Shown here: positions 55,106-63,625 of the stretch, piece by piece
Position numbering within the stretch: position 1 is the first letter of the stretch
How the letters are laid out: every line of letters begins with the position of its first letter
Assembly (NCBI GenBank): GCA_958296025.1
Contig: OY282430.1
Coordinates: forward strand, 1,302,001 to 1,366,000
Origin: an uncultured Pseudomonadales bacterium
GTDB taxonomy: Bacteria; Pseudomonadota; Gammaproteobacteria; Pseudomonadales; Azotimanducaceae
DNA: 64,000 nt
Reading direction: 5' to 3'
The notes under the pieces: model-generated
What the model was told of the DNA's origin: nothing
Seen by the model: only the letters and a program-made list of their open reading frames with translations
Database searches by the model: none
Program-made: the position numbers and the translations under genes

Positions 55106-55747
55106 CTAGTCCAAATACTCGAAAACCCGAACGATTTTCTGCACGCCGTAGGCGGTCTTGGCGGATTCCACCGCTTGGTCGGCCTCCTCCCGGGTGACCA
55201 TGCCCATCAGATAGACCACGCCATTCTCGGTCTGCACCTTGATCTTGCGGCCGGGTACGCCCTTGGCGCCGACCAGCTTGCTTTTCACCTTGGAGGTCAG
55301 CACGCCGTCGTTGGTGCGGGCCATGTAGGAGATGGGGCCGCCAACCCCTAGTTCATTGTGGACGCGGCGCACCCTGGGGATATTTTGGGTGATTTCGCCG
55401 GCTTGCGCCCGCAACTGCTCGGAGGAGACTTGACCCACCAGCAGCACCACGCCGTTGTAGCAGACCACGGACAGATGAGCGCTGTCGAAGCCGCTTCCGG
55501 CCTTGCGAATTTCCTGCTCCACCACCTTCTCGATCGCTTCGTCATCGAACATCACCCCCGGGGTGCGCACCCGCGGGTCGCCGGAGAAGGTGGCGCAGGC
55601 GGAAAGCAATAGGCACGGCATCCATGCCCAAGACCGGTGCCAGCGGCGCGGCGGCCGGCCGCTGCGTCCTTGGAACAGGCGCAACGCCCCGATGCAGGTT
55701 GTACCCCGGGGATGGCGGAAACGGGTTTCAAAGACCGGCGCAGTCAT
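55106..55747 (-). CDS. dolP: BON-domain outer-membrane lipoprotein DolP (YraP)
   Basis: 213 residues as annotated. A lipobox LLLSAC (cysteine followed by ATFSG) is followed by two BON domains (VVCYNGVVLLVGQV, and VQTENGVVYLMGMVTREEAD). The real start is probably shortly before WAWMPCLLLSAC, but no good start codon is near, so ATG 55747 is kept; it overlaps the yraN end. DolP maintains outer-membrane integrity. Confidence 0.85.
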   Translation of the reverse strand: MTAPVFETRFRHPRGTTCIGALRLFQGRSGRPPRRWHRSWAWMPCLLLSACATFSGDPRVRTPGVMFDDEAIEKVVEQEIRKAGSGFDSAHLSVVCYNGVVLLVGQVSSEQLRAQAGEITQNIPRVRRVHNELGVGGPISYMARTNDGVLTSKVKSKLVGAKGVPGRKIKVQTENGVVYLMGMVTREEADQAVESAKTAYGVQKIVRVFEYLD

Positions 55748-56105
55748 CTACGGCGAAGGCGTTTGGGATCCACTCAAGGGTTGTGCGGTAGTTTGCACCG
55801 GTGATGGCCACCACGTCAAATCTGGCCGGCAGCCTGGCGTACTGCGGCTGGCCTTTCAGGAAGAGCGCCGCAGTCAAAGCCAAGCGCCGCTGCTTACGCG
55901 GGTCGATGCTGGCCGCCGGGGTCATGAAGGCGGTGGAGGTGCGCCGCCGCACTTCGACGAACACCACCACCTCGCCGTGCAGCATGATGAGGTCGATCTC
56001 TCCGAACTTGCAGCCGAAGTTGCGGGCGATCAACTTGAGGCCGCGCCGCCGCAGGTAAGCGGCCACCCGGTTTTCGGCGTTGCGCCCTATGGCCTGTCGC
56101 GTCAT
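55728..56105 (-). CDS. yraN: UPF0102 endonuclease-like protein YraN
   Basis: 125 residues. IGRNAENRVAAYLRRRGLKL and GEIDLIM, then VVFVEVRRR carry the nuclease-like E...D...ExR pattern of the family. Role unknown. ATG 56105 overlaps the lpoA stop (ATGA). diaA, normally next, is absent. Confidence 0.92.
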   Translation of the reverse strand: MTRQAIGRNAENRVAAYLRRRGLKLIARNFGCKFGEIDLIMLHGEVVVFVEVRRRTSTAFMTPAASIDPRKQRRLALTAALFLKGQPQYARLPARFDVVAITGANYRTTLEWIPNAFAVDDCAGL

Positions 56106-57886
56106 GGCGCCAGCCCGCCCGGGGCAGCAGGGCCGCCGGAAAGAGGACCTCTTGCCTCGACGATGGCATTTTGCAAGCCCCCGGGGGCGGCCATAGCGGC
56201 TTCCGGTTGAGCGTGGCATTCTGCGCTTTCCGGCAGGGTGTGCAGGCGGCCGTCGGCCACCGTCGCCCAAGCCAGGCACCGCCCGATGCGGCCGTCCTCG
56301 CCTGGAGTCAGGATGCCGGTGGCGCCGCGCAGGGCTTGCGCGGCGGCCAGCAGCGGCCAGTGGTCGAACAGGCGATAGGCATCGATGCCCAGCGCAAACA
56401 GCGACACCAAGTTGCCCGAATCCAAGCGGAAGCCTTTGGCCAAGGCTTCGTTCAGGGGGCCGGAGGACAGGCGAAACGGCATCTCCGCCACGTTGAAGCC
56501 TTCCAACTCGGCAAATGTCGAGGCGTTGCGCACGCTTTGCGAACTGGCGTAAATCGGCAGTTCCTCGGTGAAATGGAACTTGACCGCCGCAGCCAGCGCC
56601 AACGCCTGCAAGTGATTGACGAAGGCCACCACGCCATCGATGTCCGCCCGCGCTCGAGGCAGGAATTGCAATTCGTCGCCCAGCAGCTCCTCAAGCGCCT
56701 CATGGCGGGCCTCGCTGGCGGTGACTTGCAAGGCTTCGCCCAGCGCATCGGTGATGGCGCCGATGGTCGCAAAACCCTGCTGTTCCAGATGGTGGGGCCA
56801 GGATTCCGCCAAGGCGTCGGCGCCGCGCAACGCCCATTCCTCGGAATTGCGGACCACCAGAACCCGCTCCAAGCCATCGGTCAGCAAGCGCCGGCCGATG
56901 GTGGCGGCTTCGTCCTCGATGGCCAGCCCGAGCGTTCTGAATGGTCGTTGCGGCAGCGTTGCGCCCTCAGCTACGCCTTGCCGTTCGTTGCTCTGGCCCT
57001 GCTGCTGCGACGCCTCGGCGGAATCCGTGTCGATCCCCGGATTCGGGCGCATGGCGGCTTCGGGTGGATTCGTGCCCCCGCCGGTGGCAGGGCCGAACCC
57101 CTGCTGTGATGGGTCGGATAGATAGTTGAGGCCCAGCACGGGCGTTTCCGGGGCCAGATCAATCAGGCCTTGCAGCGTTGACCGGTCCAAGGGACCGACG
57201 ATGAAGGTCACATCGTCATTGCGGCTACGTTGGTAGAGTTCTTGGATGTCCTCGGCGGCGGTGTCGTATAGGCGCACTTCCGGCTTGGCGGAGGCCGAAT
57301 CCTGCAGGTAGGCGCTAAAGAACCCGTCCCGCAGGGCCTCTCCCGCTGCGGCCAGCGGCCCACTTAGGGGTGCGAACAGGCCCACCCGCGTTGATGGTGG
57401 TGGGCGCCGCCGCAACAACGCCAAGGAACGGGGCAGTGGGGCGGCCAATGGATGCCAGGGCTGTCGGCCTAGCCAAGCATCTAGGCGATTCGCTTTTTCG
57501 GAGGTCGAAAACGCCGCGTTCATGGCGGTGCGCAGGGACCAGACGGCAGCCAACTCACCGACTTCCCGTTGGGCTAGGGCGGCCGCTTGATTTGCGGGCG
57601 CCGCCGCCGTCAGCCTCCACAACCGGTCATTCAACGCCTGCCTGTCGGCGGCGTCGCGCCAAGCTCGGGCCAAGGCGGCGACGGCGCTCCGCCACTGGCC
57701 GGCCGCGGCGAATTGTTCCGCTTCGACCCAATCCGCCGCCTGCCGGCGGTCCTCGCCAAGGTCGGGCGGAGCGGCTTGTGTTGGTTCGCCATCCGCAGAG
57801 GGGCGGTCCTCTTGTGGTGCCGTGCTCTGACAGGCCGTGAGGGTCGCGCAAACGAGGCTCAATAGCAGGGCCGGGGCTATGCGCAT
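56102..57886 (-). CDS. lpoA: Penicillin-binding protein activator LpoA (YraM)
   Basis: 594 residues. Signal peptide and lipobox (APALLLSLVCATLTAC) anchor it in the outer membrane. An N-terminal TPR-like helical region is followed by a periplasmic-binding-like domain (RVGLFAPLSGPLAAAGEALRDGFFSAY). It activates PBP1a from outside. ATG 57886 is chosen by the signal peptide; the longer frame upstream is a shadow of rsmI. Confidence 0.93.
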   Translation of the reverse strand: MRIAPALLLSLVCATLTACQSTAPQEDRPSADGEPTQAAPPDLGEDRRQAADWVEAEQFAAAGQWRSAVAALARAWRDAADRQALNDRLWRLTAAAPANQAAALAQREVGELAAVWSLRTAMNAAFSTSEKANRLDAWLGRQPWHPLAAPLPRSLALLRRRPPPSTRVGLFAPLSGPLAAAGEALRDGFFSAYLQDSASAKPEVRLYDTAAEDIQELYQRSRNDDVTFIVGPLDRSTLQGLIDLAPETPVLGLNYLSDPSQQGFGPATGGGTNPPEAAMRPNPGIDTDSAEASQQQGQSNERQGVAEGATLPQRPFRTLGLAIEDEAATIGRRLLTDGLERVLVVRNSEEWALRGADALAESWPHHLEQQGFATIGAITDALGEALQVTASEARHEALEELLGDELQFLPRARADIDGVVAFVNHLQALALAAAVKFHFTEELPIYASSQSVRNASTFAELEGFNVAEMPFRLSSGPLNEALAKGFRLDSGNLVSLFALGIDAYRLFDHWPLLAAAQALRGATGILTPGEDGRIGRCLAWATVADGRLHTLPESAECHAQPEAAMAAPGGLQNAIVEARGPLSGGPAAPGGLAP

Positions 57887-58088
57887 GGTGCTGCGTTGCG
57901 GCATTGGACGTCGTTCGGCCACCTGCCTTGAAGACAGTGTGCAGCCCCCGGCGGAAACGGCTGAGCGACGGGGTTGGGGCCTTACCGAGACATCCGCCAG
58001 CCATGGCGGCCAACCCACGGCGGACATGGCCTTCCGCTGCGTAAGCCGGTATGTTGGTTGCAGAATCAGCTTTTGCAAGGAGGGCGCC

Positions 58089-58928
58089 ATGACCGGATGC
58101 CTCCATGTGGTTGCAACACCCATAGGAAACCTGGATGACATCACCTGTCGAGCGGCGAGAGTCCTTGCTGAGGTTGCGACGATCGCGGCGGAGGATACCA
58201 GACGCACCACCATCCTGCTGCGCCATCTCGGTGTGCCGACCGAGAAGTTGCTGGCGCTGCATGAGCACAACGAAGCGCAGGCCACAGAGCGTTTGTTGAC
58301 GCGCCTGCGCTCCGGGGTGGATGTGGCCCTGGTTTCCGACGCCGGTCTGCCGCTCATCGCCGACCCTGGGTTTGCCTTGGTGCGCCGCTGTTGGGAGCAG
58401 GGCATTGCGGTGCTTCCGTCGCCTGGGGTTAGCGCGCTAACCACGTTGCTGTCGGTCTGCCCCCTCGCCGCCGACCGGGTGCGGTTCGTCGGCTTCCTGC
58501 CGGCCAAGGCCGCGACCCGGCAGCGGGCGCTTGAGGCGCTGTGCCGCTCCGCCTCCGCCGCGCTTTTCTTTGAGGCACCCCACCGCATTGAGGTCAGCCT
58601 TGTCGAAATCTCCGAGTTTGCTCCACAGCGGCGGCTCTTCATCGGCCGGGAGATGACCAAGCAGCACGAAGCCTACTACTGCGGCGACGCCTCGACCCTG
58701 CTGGCCGAACTGCGCTCAACGGACGCCATCCGCGGCGAGTTCAGCTGCTTATTGGAAAGCCGCCGCGAAGCGCCCCGCGACCGGGATTTGGACGGTGACC
58801 ATTTGCTGGCGGCGCTGGTCAAGGAACTGCCGCCATCGCGTGCGGCCCGGGTAATGGCGGAGGTGTTCGGCGGTGGCAAGGGTGACTACTACCATCAAGC
58901 CATCAGCGCTAGCGGCAAGGACCGGTGA
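58089..58928 (+). CDS. rsmI: 16S rRNA 2'-O-methyltransferase RsmI
   Basis: 279 residues. VVATPIGNLDDIT, EDTRRT, LVSDAGLPLIADPGF and FFEAPHRI are the family motifs. It methylates C1402 of 16S rRNA. GGAGGG precedes ATG 58089. Divergent from lpoA, the usual order. Confidence 0.96.
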   Translation: MTGCLHVVATPIGNLDDITCRAARVLAEVATIAAEDTRRTTILLRHLGVPTEKLLALHEHNEAQATERLLTRLRSGVDVALVSDAGLPLIADPGFALVRRCWEQGIAVLPSPGVSALTTLLSVCPLAADRVRFVGFLPAKAATRQRALEALCRSASAALFFEAPHRIEVSLVEISEFAPQRRLFIGREMTKQHEAYYCGDASTLLAELRSTDAIRGEFSCLLESRREAPRDRDLDGDHLLAALVKELPPSRAARVMAEVFGGGKGDYYHQAISASGKDR

Positions 58929-59039
58929 GCGGCGGCCACGATGCCGGCGGCAGCTTCGCCGCGGCTTCGGTTGAGCCACTGGGGCTGTCCGCCGGGCCGC
59001 GGCTTCCTCGCTCCGAGAAGCTGTCTTGGGCGGCTTGTG

Positions 59040-59153
59040 GCGCGAACCGAAGGCGGCCACATAGTCGGCGTAGGTGGCGTCGCCGTTGCCGTTCAGGTCG
59101 TGGTGGATGGCATTCAACTGCGCCAGGGTAGTTACGTCGATGAGGCCGTCGTC
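59040..59153 (-). pseudogene. Fragment of a DGDGLIEV-type surface-protein repeat
   Basis: The minus strand encodes DDGLIDVTTLAQLNAIHHDL followed by NGNGDATYADYVAAFG. This is the recurring D-x-DGLIEVxxLAQLNAIRxDLDGDG motif of large bacterial surface proteins. A TAG stands two codons upstream of the match and no partner copies are nearby, so only a broken piece is left. Confidence 0.65.
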
Positions 59154-59160
59154 CGGCTAC

Positions 59161-61149
59161 TCATCGAACGAATTTCCACTCGAAGCGAATTTCCCCTCCC
59201 CAGAGGGTTGCGTAGGAACCGTCCTCGTTGTCGAGGAACTGGCCGGTGCGGATGAGGGCGATGGCGTAGTCGGGCAACTCTTGCCAAGCGACGCATTGCT
59301 CGGCTGACCGAAACCCATGGTCGTCGAAGCGGAAGCCGAACCGCTTGCGATTTTCGATTGCCATTGACAATTCGGGCAGGTCGCTCGCGTCCGCCGGGTC
59401 GACATGCAGGAAGAAGGTTTCCTGCACGTCCTCTGCGCCGCACGGCTCCTTGAAATAGATCAGCATGTTCTCGTGGAGATAGATGTCGAAGGTGGTGCGG
59501 ATTAACGGCTCGCCAGGTAGGATTGGCTTTATATCTTGAAACATATCAGTGGCGGTGGCGATTTGAATCAAGGATTTCGCATCTTCAATCAGATAGAGAT
59601 TGGGTTTTCCACCAGAAACGACGTGCTCAACCGGAACGTGCGCGGCCATCGTCTGCAGCATTCCCAGAAAGAACAGAGGGTCGGAGGAAACAAACCAGAG
59701 TCTGCTTCTGCCAATCCACGGGGTGATCTCGTCGATCATTTCTTGTAAACATAGTTCTTCTCCATGCCAACAACCCACCTTTCCATCAAACACCAACCTT
59801 CCCCAATTTGGTTTTCCATGGAATTTTATAAGTTCTCGCATATCTCCGTTATAATATAAAACATCATCTTCTTGTGCGCGCTCCTGTAGTACGGAAAGAA
59901 TCTCCTCGCCTTTGTCATGGGGCCGGTACCAATCCATCCGCCGTAAGGCATCCACTCCGGAAAACACTATTGCGCTTGCGGATAACACGATCAACAGGGG
60001 CCCCAGCCATGCTTGCCGTGCGGTCGATGCCAGCGCGTCAGCTCCTGAATGAAACGCCAAACCGACCGCCAGGAAAACAATCGGACCCAGATAGATGCTT
60101 TGCCTAATGTCCCCAAGCGGATATATGCCCAGCACGGCGGCGCCGACGGAAACCGCAATGCAAAACGAGAATAAAACTGCGATGGTGCCGTATTGAAATT
60201 TTCTGAGGAACGCCGCGACCAGGAGGATGGCGAATGCGGGAAGCGCCGCAATCGCAACAACCTCCGGCAAATGATACTTCAACAAGCTCCAAATGCCGTC
60301 AATCGAAAACTCGAAGATCGAGTACGCATCGAATTTTCCCTGATAGTAATATCCTGATAAATAACTATCCGAGGCGAATCCTCCTTCCTCCCATTGATAG
60401 CGTAAAGTCATCAAGTAGCTCAAGGCGCCCCCGGCCAGGAAGAACCCACAGGGCACGGCCAAGTCCAGGCGCCGTTTCAGCCAGTCCCCAATCCGGCCAG
60501 GGCGGGCGCTCCGCCTTTCCTGTGCGGAGACGCGTGGGGCGACGAGGGCGGTGCCAATGACGGCGGCGCCGAACAGGACCAAGCCGTACTGGAGAAGCGG
60601 CGCGAGGAACAGAAAGACGCAGAGCAGGGCCGTCCTGCCGTCTCGCAGATACCGTAGCAGCCCCGCCACCATGAGCAGGGCCACCAGCGCGTCAATGGAG
60701 TATTCCCGCACATCCTGGCCGTGCCGGATTGCTTCAACGGAAAACGTGGCGAGCAGGGCCGCCAGAAACGCGGCGCCCCGAGCGACGCTGAGGCGCGGCA
60801 GCAAAAAGAGCATCAAGGCGATGGTCAGAACGCTGGCCGTCGCCGGCACGATTCGAACGCTGAAGGGCGTGCTCTCGACTTTCTGCACCGCGTACAGGAC
60901 AAGGGGGTACAGGATCGGCGAGGAGTTGCAGCAACGAGTGCCTGAGACGACTTCCGAGAGTGTGCCTCTCGAATTGTTGGCCGTTGCCGCTTCGTCATAC
61001 CGTAGAGAGTGCTCTGAAAGGTCATGGAAGCGCAGCCCGGCGGCGGCGACAAGCAGGCAGATGCAGGCGGCGTAGTACAGACACGCCTTGCGGTCGCGGC
61101 TGAAACGGACGATGCGCCGGAGCGCAACGCACATCCCTATCGCTTGCAT
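59161..61149 (-). CDS. GT39/ArnT-like membrane glycosyltransferase
   Basis: 662 residues with about 10-12 membrane helices and a C-terminal soluble part. The first periplasmic loop has the acidic motif LRYDEA (after HDLSEHS), the catalytic-site pattern of GT39/PMT_2 enzymes that use polyprenyl-phosphate sugars. It probably glycosylates a lipid or surface polymer. ATG 61149 follows GGGAGG; the frame is open further upstream without similarity. Some parts are AT-richer than the neighbours. Neither donor nor acceptor can be named. Confidence 0.75.
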   Translation of the reverse strand: MQAIGMCVALRRIVRFSRDRKACLYYAACICLLVAAAGLRFHDLSEHSLRYDEAATANNSRGTLSEVVSGTRCCNSSPILYPLVLYAVQKVESTPFSVRIVPATASVLTIALMLFLLPRLSVARGAAFLAALLATFSVEAIRHGQDVREYSIDALVALLMVAGLLRYLRDGRTALLCVFLFLAPLLQYGLVLFGAAVIGTALVAPRVSAQERRSARPGRIGDWLKRRLDLAVPCGFFLAGGALSYLMTLRYQWEEGGFASDSYLSGYYYQGKFDAYSIFEFSIDGIWSLLKYHLPEVVAIAALPAFAILLVAAFLRKFQYGTIAVLFSFCIAVSVGAAVLGIYPLGDIRQSIYLGPIVFLAVGLAFHSGADALASTARQAWLGPLLIVLSASAIVFSGVDALRRMDWYRPHDKGEEILSVLQERAQEDDVLYYNGDMRELIKFHGKPNWGRLVFDGKVGCWHGEELCLQEMIDEITPWIGRSRLWFVSSDPLFFLGMLQTMAAHVPVEHVVSGGKPNLYLIEDAKSLIQIATATDMFQDIKPILPGEPLIRTTFDIYLHENMLIYFKEPCGAEDVQETFFLHVDPADASDLPELSMAIENRKRFGFRFDDHGFRSAEQCVAWQELPDYAIALIRTGQFLDNEDGSYATLWGGEIRFEWKFVR

Positions 61150-61383
61150 CGGGCCTCCCCCGCGGCGCCCGCCTGGATCGTTGTCGCCACGGAAGCTCGG
61201 GACGCGGCGGGTGACATGATGGTTGCTTTCGTGTCCATTTCCCCTTGGCATCAAGGGTTCGCAATGGTACTTGCTTAGGCAAGGGCTTGCCCGCCGAATA
61301 TTGGGAAAGATGCAGGAAACCACTATTGCATTTCACTGCCCAGCGCAACGCCTTGAAGCGGGATTGGTCGGTCAGAGGGCGAT

Positions 61384-61465
61384 CTCCCAAGATGGGAGGA
61401 CGCCGCCACGGCCATGTCGTCAAGCTCGCCTTGCCCATGTCAATGCGCTCCGGTTGTCAAACCGG
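61384..61465. other. Two hairpins in the gap before rnpB
   Basis: CTCCCA-AGA-TGGGAG at 61384-61398 and CCGGTT-GTCA-AACCGG at 61450-61465, both perfect, in the 405 bases between the GT39-like gene and rnpB. No U-tract. Otherwise the gap holds only the rnpB promoter. Confidence 0.35.
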
Positions 61466-61518
61466 GCGACAGTAAAACCGGACAGTTCTTGTGTTCTTAA
61501 CAGCGGCGGGCGGAGGAT

Positions 61519-61547
61519 TTGACATCCCCGGTCCGCCGTAGCAGGCT
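61519..61547 (+). promoter_or_regulatory. Promoter of rnpB
   Basis: TTGACA (61519-61524), 17 bases, weak -10 CAGGCT (61542-61547), fitting a transcript start near 61555. Confidence 0.5.
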
Positions 61548-61554
61548 TGGCCTT

Positions 61555-61941
<387 letters not shown>

Positions 61942-61952
61942 CCTTACGCTTA

Positions 61953-61970
61953 GCGCCACTGCGGTGGCGC
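61953..61970 (+). terminator. Candidate terminator of rnpB
   Basis: GCGCCAC-TGCG-GTGGCGC, a perfect 7-base stem 12 bases after the RNA end. No strong U-tract follows. Confidence 0.45.
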
Positions 61971-62082
61971 GGCGCAGCCTTGGGTTTCACTCGATTGTTC
62001 GCCATCCTGGGGTTGGAACGGTGGCGTCGCCTCCTTCCGTCCGCGCCGCTTCGGTCTTTCCTGATTATCTCCATTTTTTCCC

Positions 62083-62088
62083 TTGACA
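62083..62088 (+). promoter_or_regulatory. -35 element of the mra/dcw promoter
   Basis: Perfect TTGACA. At 17 bases stands TAGTGT (3 of 6); TATAAG is closer but only 11 bases away. Confidence 0.4.
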
Positions 62089-62127
62089 GTCGAAAAGCGT
62101 ATAAGTAGTGTGCAGAACGGCCATAAA

Positions 62128-62151
62128 GTGGGTTATTGTGGGTTAAAGGGG
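62128..62151 (+). promoter_or_regulatory. MraZ operator repeats
   Basis: GTGGG-TTATT-GTGGG-TTAAA-GGGG: repeated GTGGG with 5-base spacing, directly before mraZ, the known MraZ recognition pattern. The third copy is degenerate and doubles as ribosome site. Confidence 0.7.
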
Positions 62152-62156
62152 TTTTC

Positions 62157-62708
62157 GTGCCCAAATATCTCAAACTTCGCGGGGTCGCCAGCGTCACCTT
62201 GGACGCCAAGGGGCGCATGGCGTTGCCATCCCGCCACCGAGAGATTGTCGCTGCCGAAGCCGAGGGACGAGTGGTGGTGACCGCCAGCCCGTATGACTCC
62301 TGCCTGTACCTCTATCCGCGCCCGGTTTGGGAACCGGTTCAGGAGCAGTTAGACGCACAGCCCAACACGGATTTAGGTGCGCGGCGGCTACAGCAGATCA
62401 TGATCGGCCAAGCCACGGATTTGGAACTCGACAAGGCCGGGCGGCTGCTGCTGCCGGCCAAGCTGCGGGAGTGGGCCAAGTTGGACAAAAAGCTGTGCGT
62501 CGTGGGTATGGGGGATAAGATCGAAATTTGGGATGACGGCCGCTGGAACGCCACCATGCAGGCTGCCCAAAAGGGCTCCATTTCAGCGGAACCGGGGGTG
62601 GACGAGCCCGGCGCGGTTGCTGAAAAGGGCTCCACCTCAGCGGAACCGGGGGTGGATGAGCCCGGCGCGGTTGCTGATTTCCTGAATCGCAGCGGCCTGT
62701 CGTTATGA
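62157..62708 (+). CDS. mraZ: Transcriptional regulator MraZ with duplicated tail
   Basis: 183 residues, longer than the usual ~150. Two SpoVT/AbrB-like halves: VTLDAKGRMALPSRHRE and ELDKAGRLLLPAKLRE. Then the C-terminal tail holds an 18-residue unit (KGSxSAEPGVDEPGAVAE) twice. GTG 62157 is 6 bases after AAGGGG. MraZ represses the dcw operon by binding the GTGGG repeats just upstream. The stop overlaps rsmH (ATGA). Confidence 0.94.
   Translation: MPKYLKLRGVASVTLDAKGRMALPSRHREIVAAEAEGRVVVTASPYDSCLYLYPRPVWEPVQEQLDAQPNTDLGARRLQQIMIGQATDLELDKAGRLLLPAKLREWAKLDKKLCVVGMGDKIEIWDDGRWNATMQAAQKGSISAEPGVDEPGAVAEKGSTSAEPGVDEPGAVADFLNRSGLSL
62569..62676 (+). repeat. 54-base tandem duplication in mraZ
   Basis: Two units, 62569-62622 and 62623-62676, differing at only three positions. 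The length is a multiple of 3, so it adds 18 residues without changing the frame. Confidence 0.95.
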
Positions 62709-63625
62709 GCGCCGACCACACCCCAGTATTGTGCCGGGAAGCCATCGGCTACCTCGCTGCAACGGGGGCCGGGGGCAATTTCGTGGATGCCACCTTCGGT
62801 CGAGGCGGGCACTGCCGGGCGCTTTTGGAACGCTTGGGCCTAGGTGCCCGCTTGCTGGCGTTGGACCGGGATCAAGAGGCGTTCAAGGTCGCTCAAGCCC
62901 TTGCCGAGCAGGATGCGCGGCTGCTGCCCCGGCACGGCCGCTTCGGCGACATCTCCGCCATTCTGCCCGATGTTGGGATGACGCAAGTGCAGGGTGCCCT
63001 GATGGATCTGGGCCTGTCCTCCGCCCAACTGGACGATCCCCAACGGGGCTTCAGCTTTCGCGCTGAAGGCCCCTTGGACATGCGCATGGACACCTGCCGG
63101 GGCGCCACCGCCGGCGCTTGGCTCAACCAAGCGTCGGCGGCGGAAATCGCCAAGGTCATTCGCGACTACGGAGAGGAGCGCTACGCCGGGCGAATTAGCC
63201 GCGCCATCTGCACCGCCCGGCCCCTGTCCAATACCAGGCAATTGGCCGACCTGGTCACCGCCAGCCAACCTAGGCCGAGCCGAGGCAAGCACGGGGCGAC
63301 CCGGGTGTTTCAGGCCGTCCGCATCTTCGTCAACGACGAACTCAAGGAGCTGCAGGCCGGGCTGCAAGGGCTTTTCGATGCCCTAGCTGTGGGCGGACGC
63401 TTGGCGGTGATTGCCTTCCACTCTTTGGAGGACCGCATCGTCAAGCGCTTCTTCCGGGCTTGCAGTGCGTCGCCGCTGGTGCCTAGGCATGTGCCGTTGC
63501 GGGCTGACGAGGGCCGAGCCCCCGCACGAGTGGTGGCCGGGCCGGTGCGGCCGACAGCCGCCGAGGTCGAGGCCAACGTTCGCGCCCGTAGCGCCGTGCT
63601 GCGGGTCTTGGAGCGCATCGCATGA
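62705..63625 (+). CDS. rsmH: 16S rRNA m4C1402 methyltransferase RsmH (MraW)
   Basis: 306 residues. HTPVLCREAIGYL, DATFGRGGHCRALL (SAM site), MDLGLSSAQLDDPQRGFSFR and VIAFHSLEDRIVKRFF are complete. Acts on the same nucleotide as RsmI, also in the window. Overlaps mraZ and ftsL by 4 bases each. Confidence 0.96.
   Translation: MSADHTPVLCREAIGYLAATGAGGNFVDATFGRGGHCRALLERLGLGARLLALDRDQEAFKVAQALAEQDARLLPRHGRFGDISAILPDVGMTQVQGALMDLGLSSAQLDDPQRGFSFRAEGPLDMRMDTCRGATAGAWLNQASAAEIAKVIRDYGEERYAGRISRAICTARPLSNTRQLADLVTASQPRPSRGKHGATRVFQAVRIFVNDELKELQAGLQGLFDALAVGGRLAVIAFHSLEDRIVKRFFRACSASPLVPRHVPLRADEGRAPARVVAGPVRPTAAEVEANVRARSAVLRVLERIA

Noticed and set aside
57887-58660. N-terminal extension giving lpoA 852 residues
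   Set aside because: The extension is antisense to rsmI, and a clean lipoprotein signal peptide starts at 57886.
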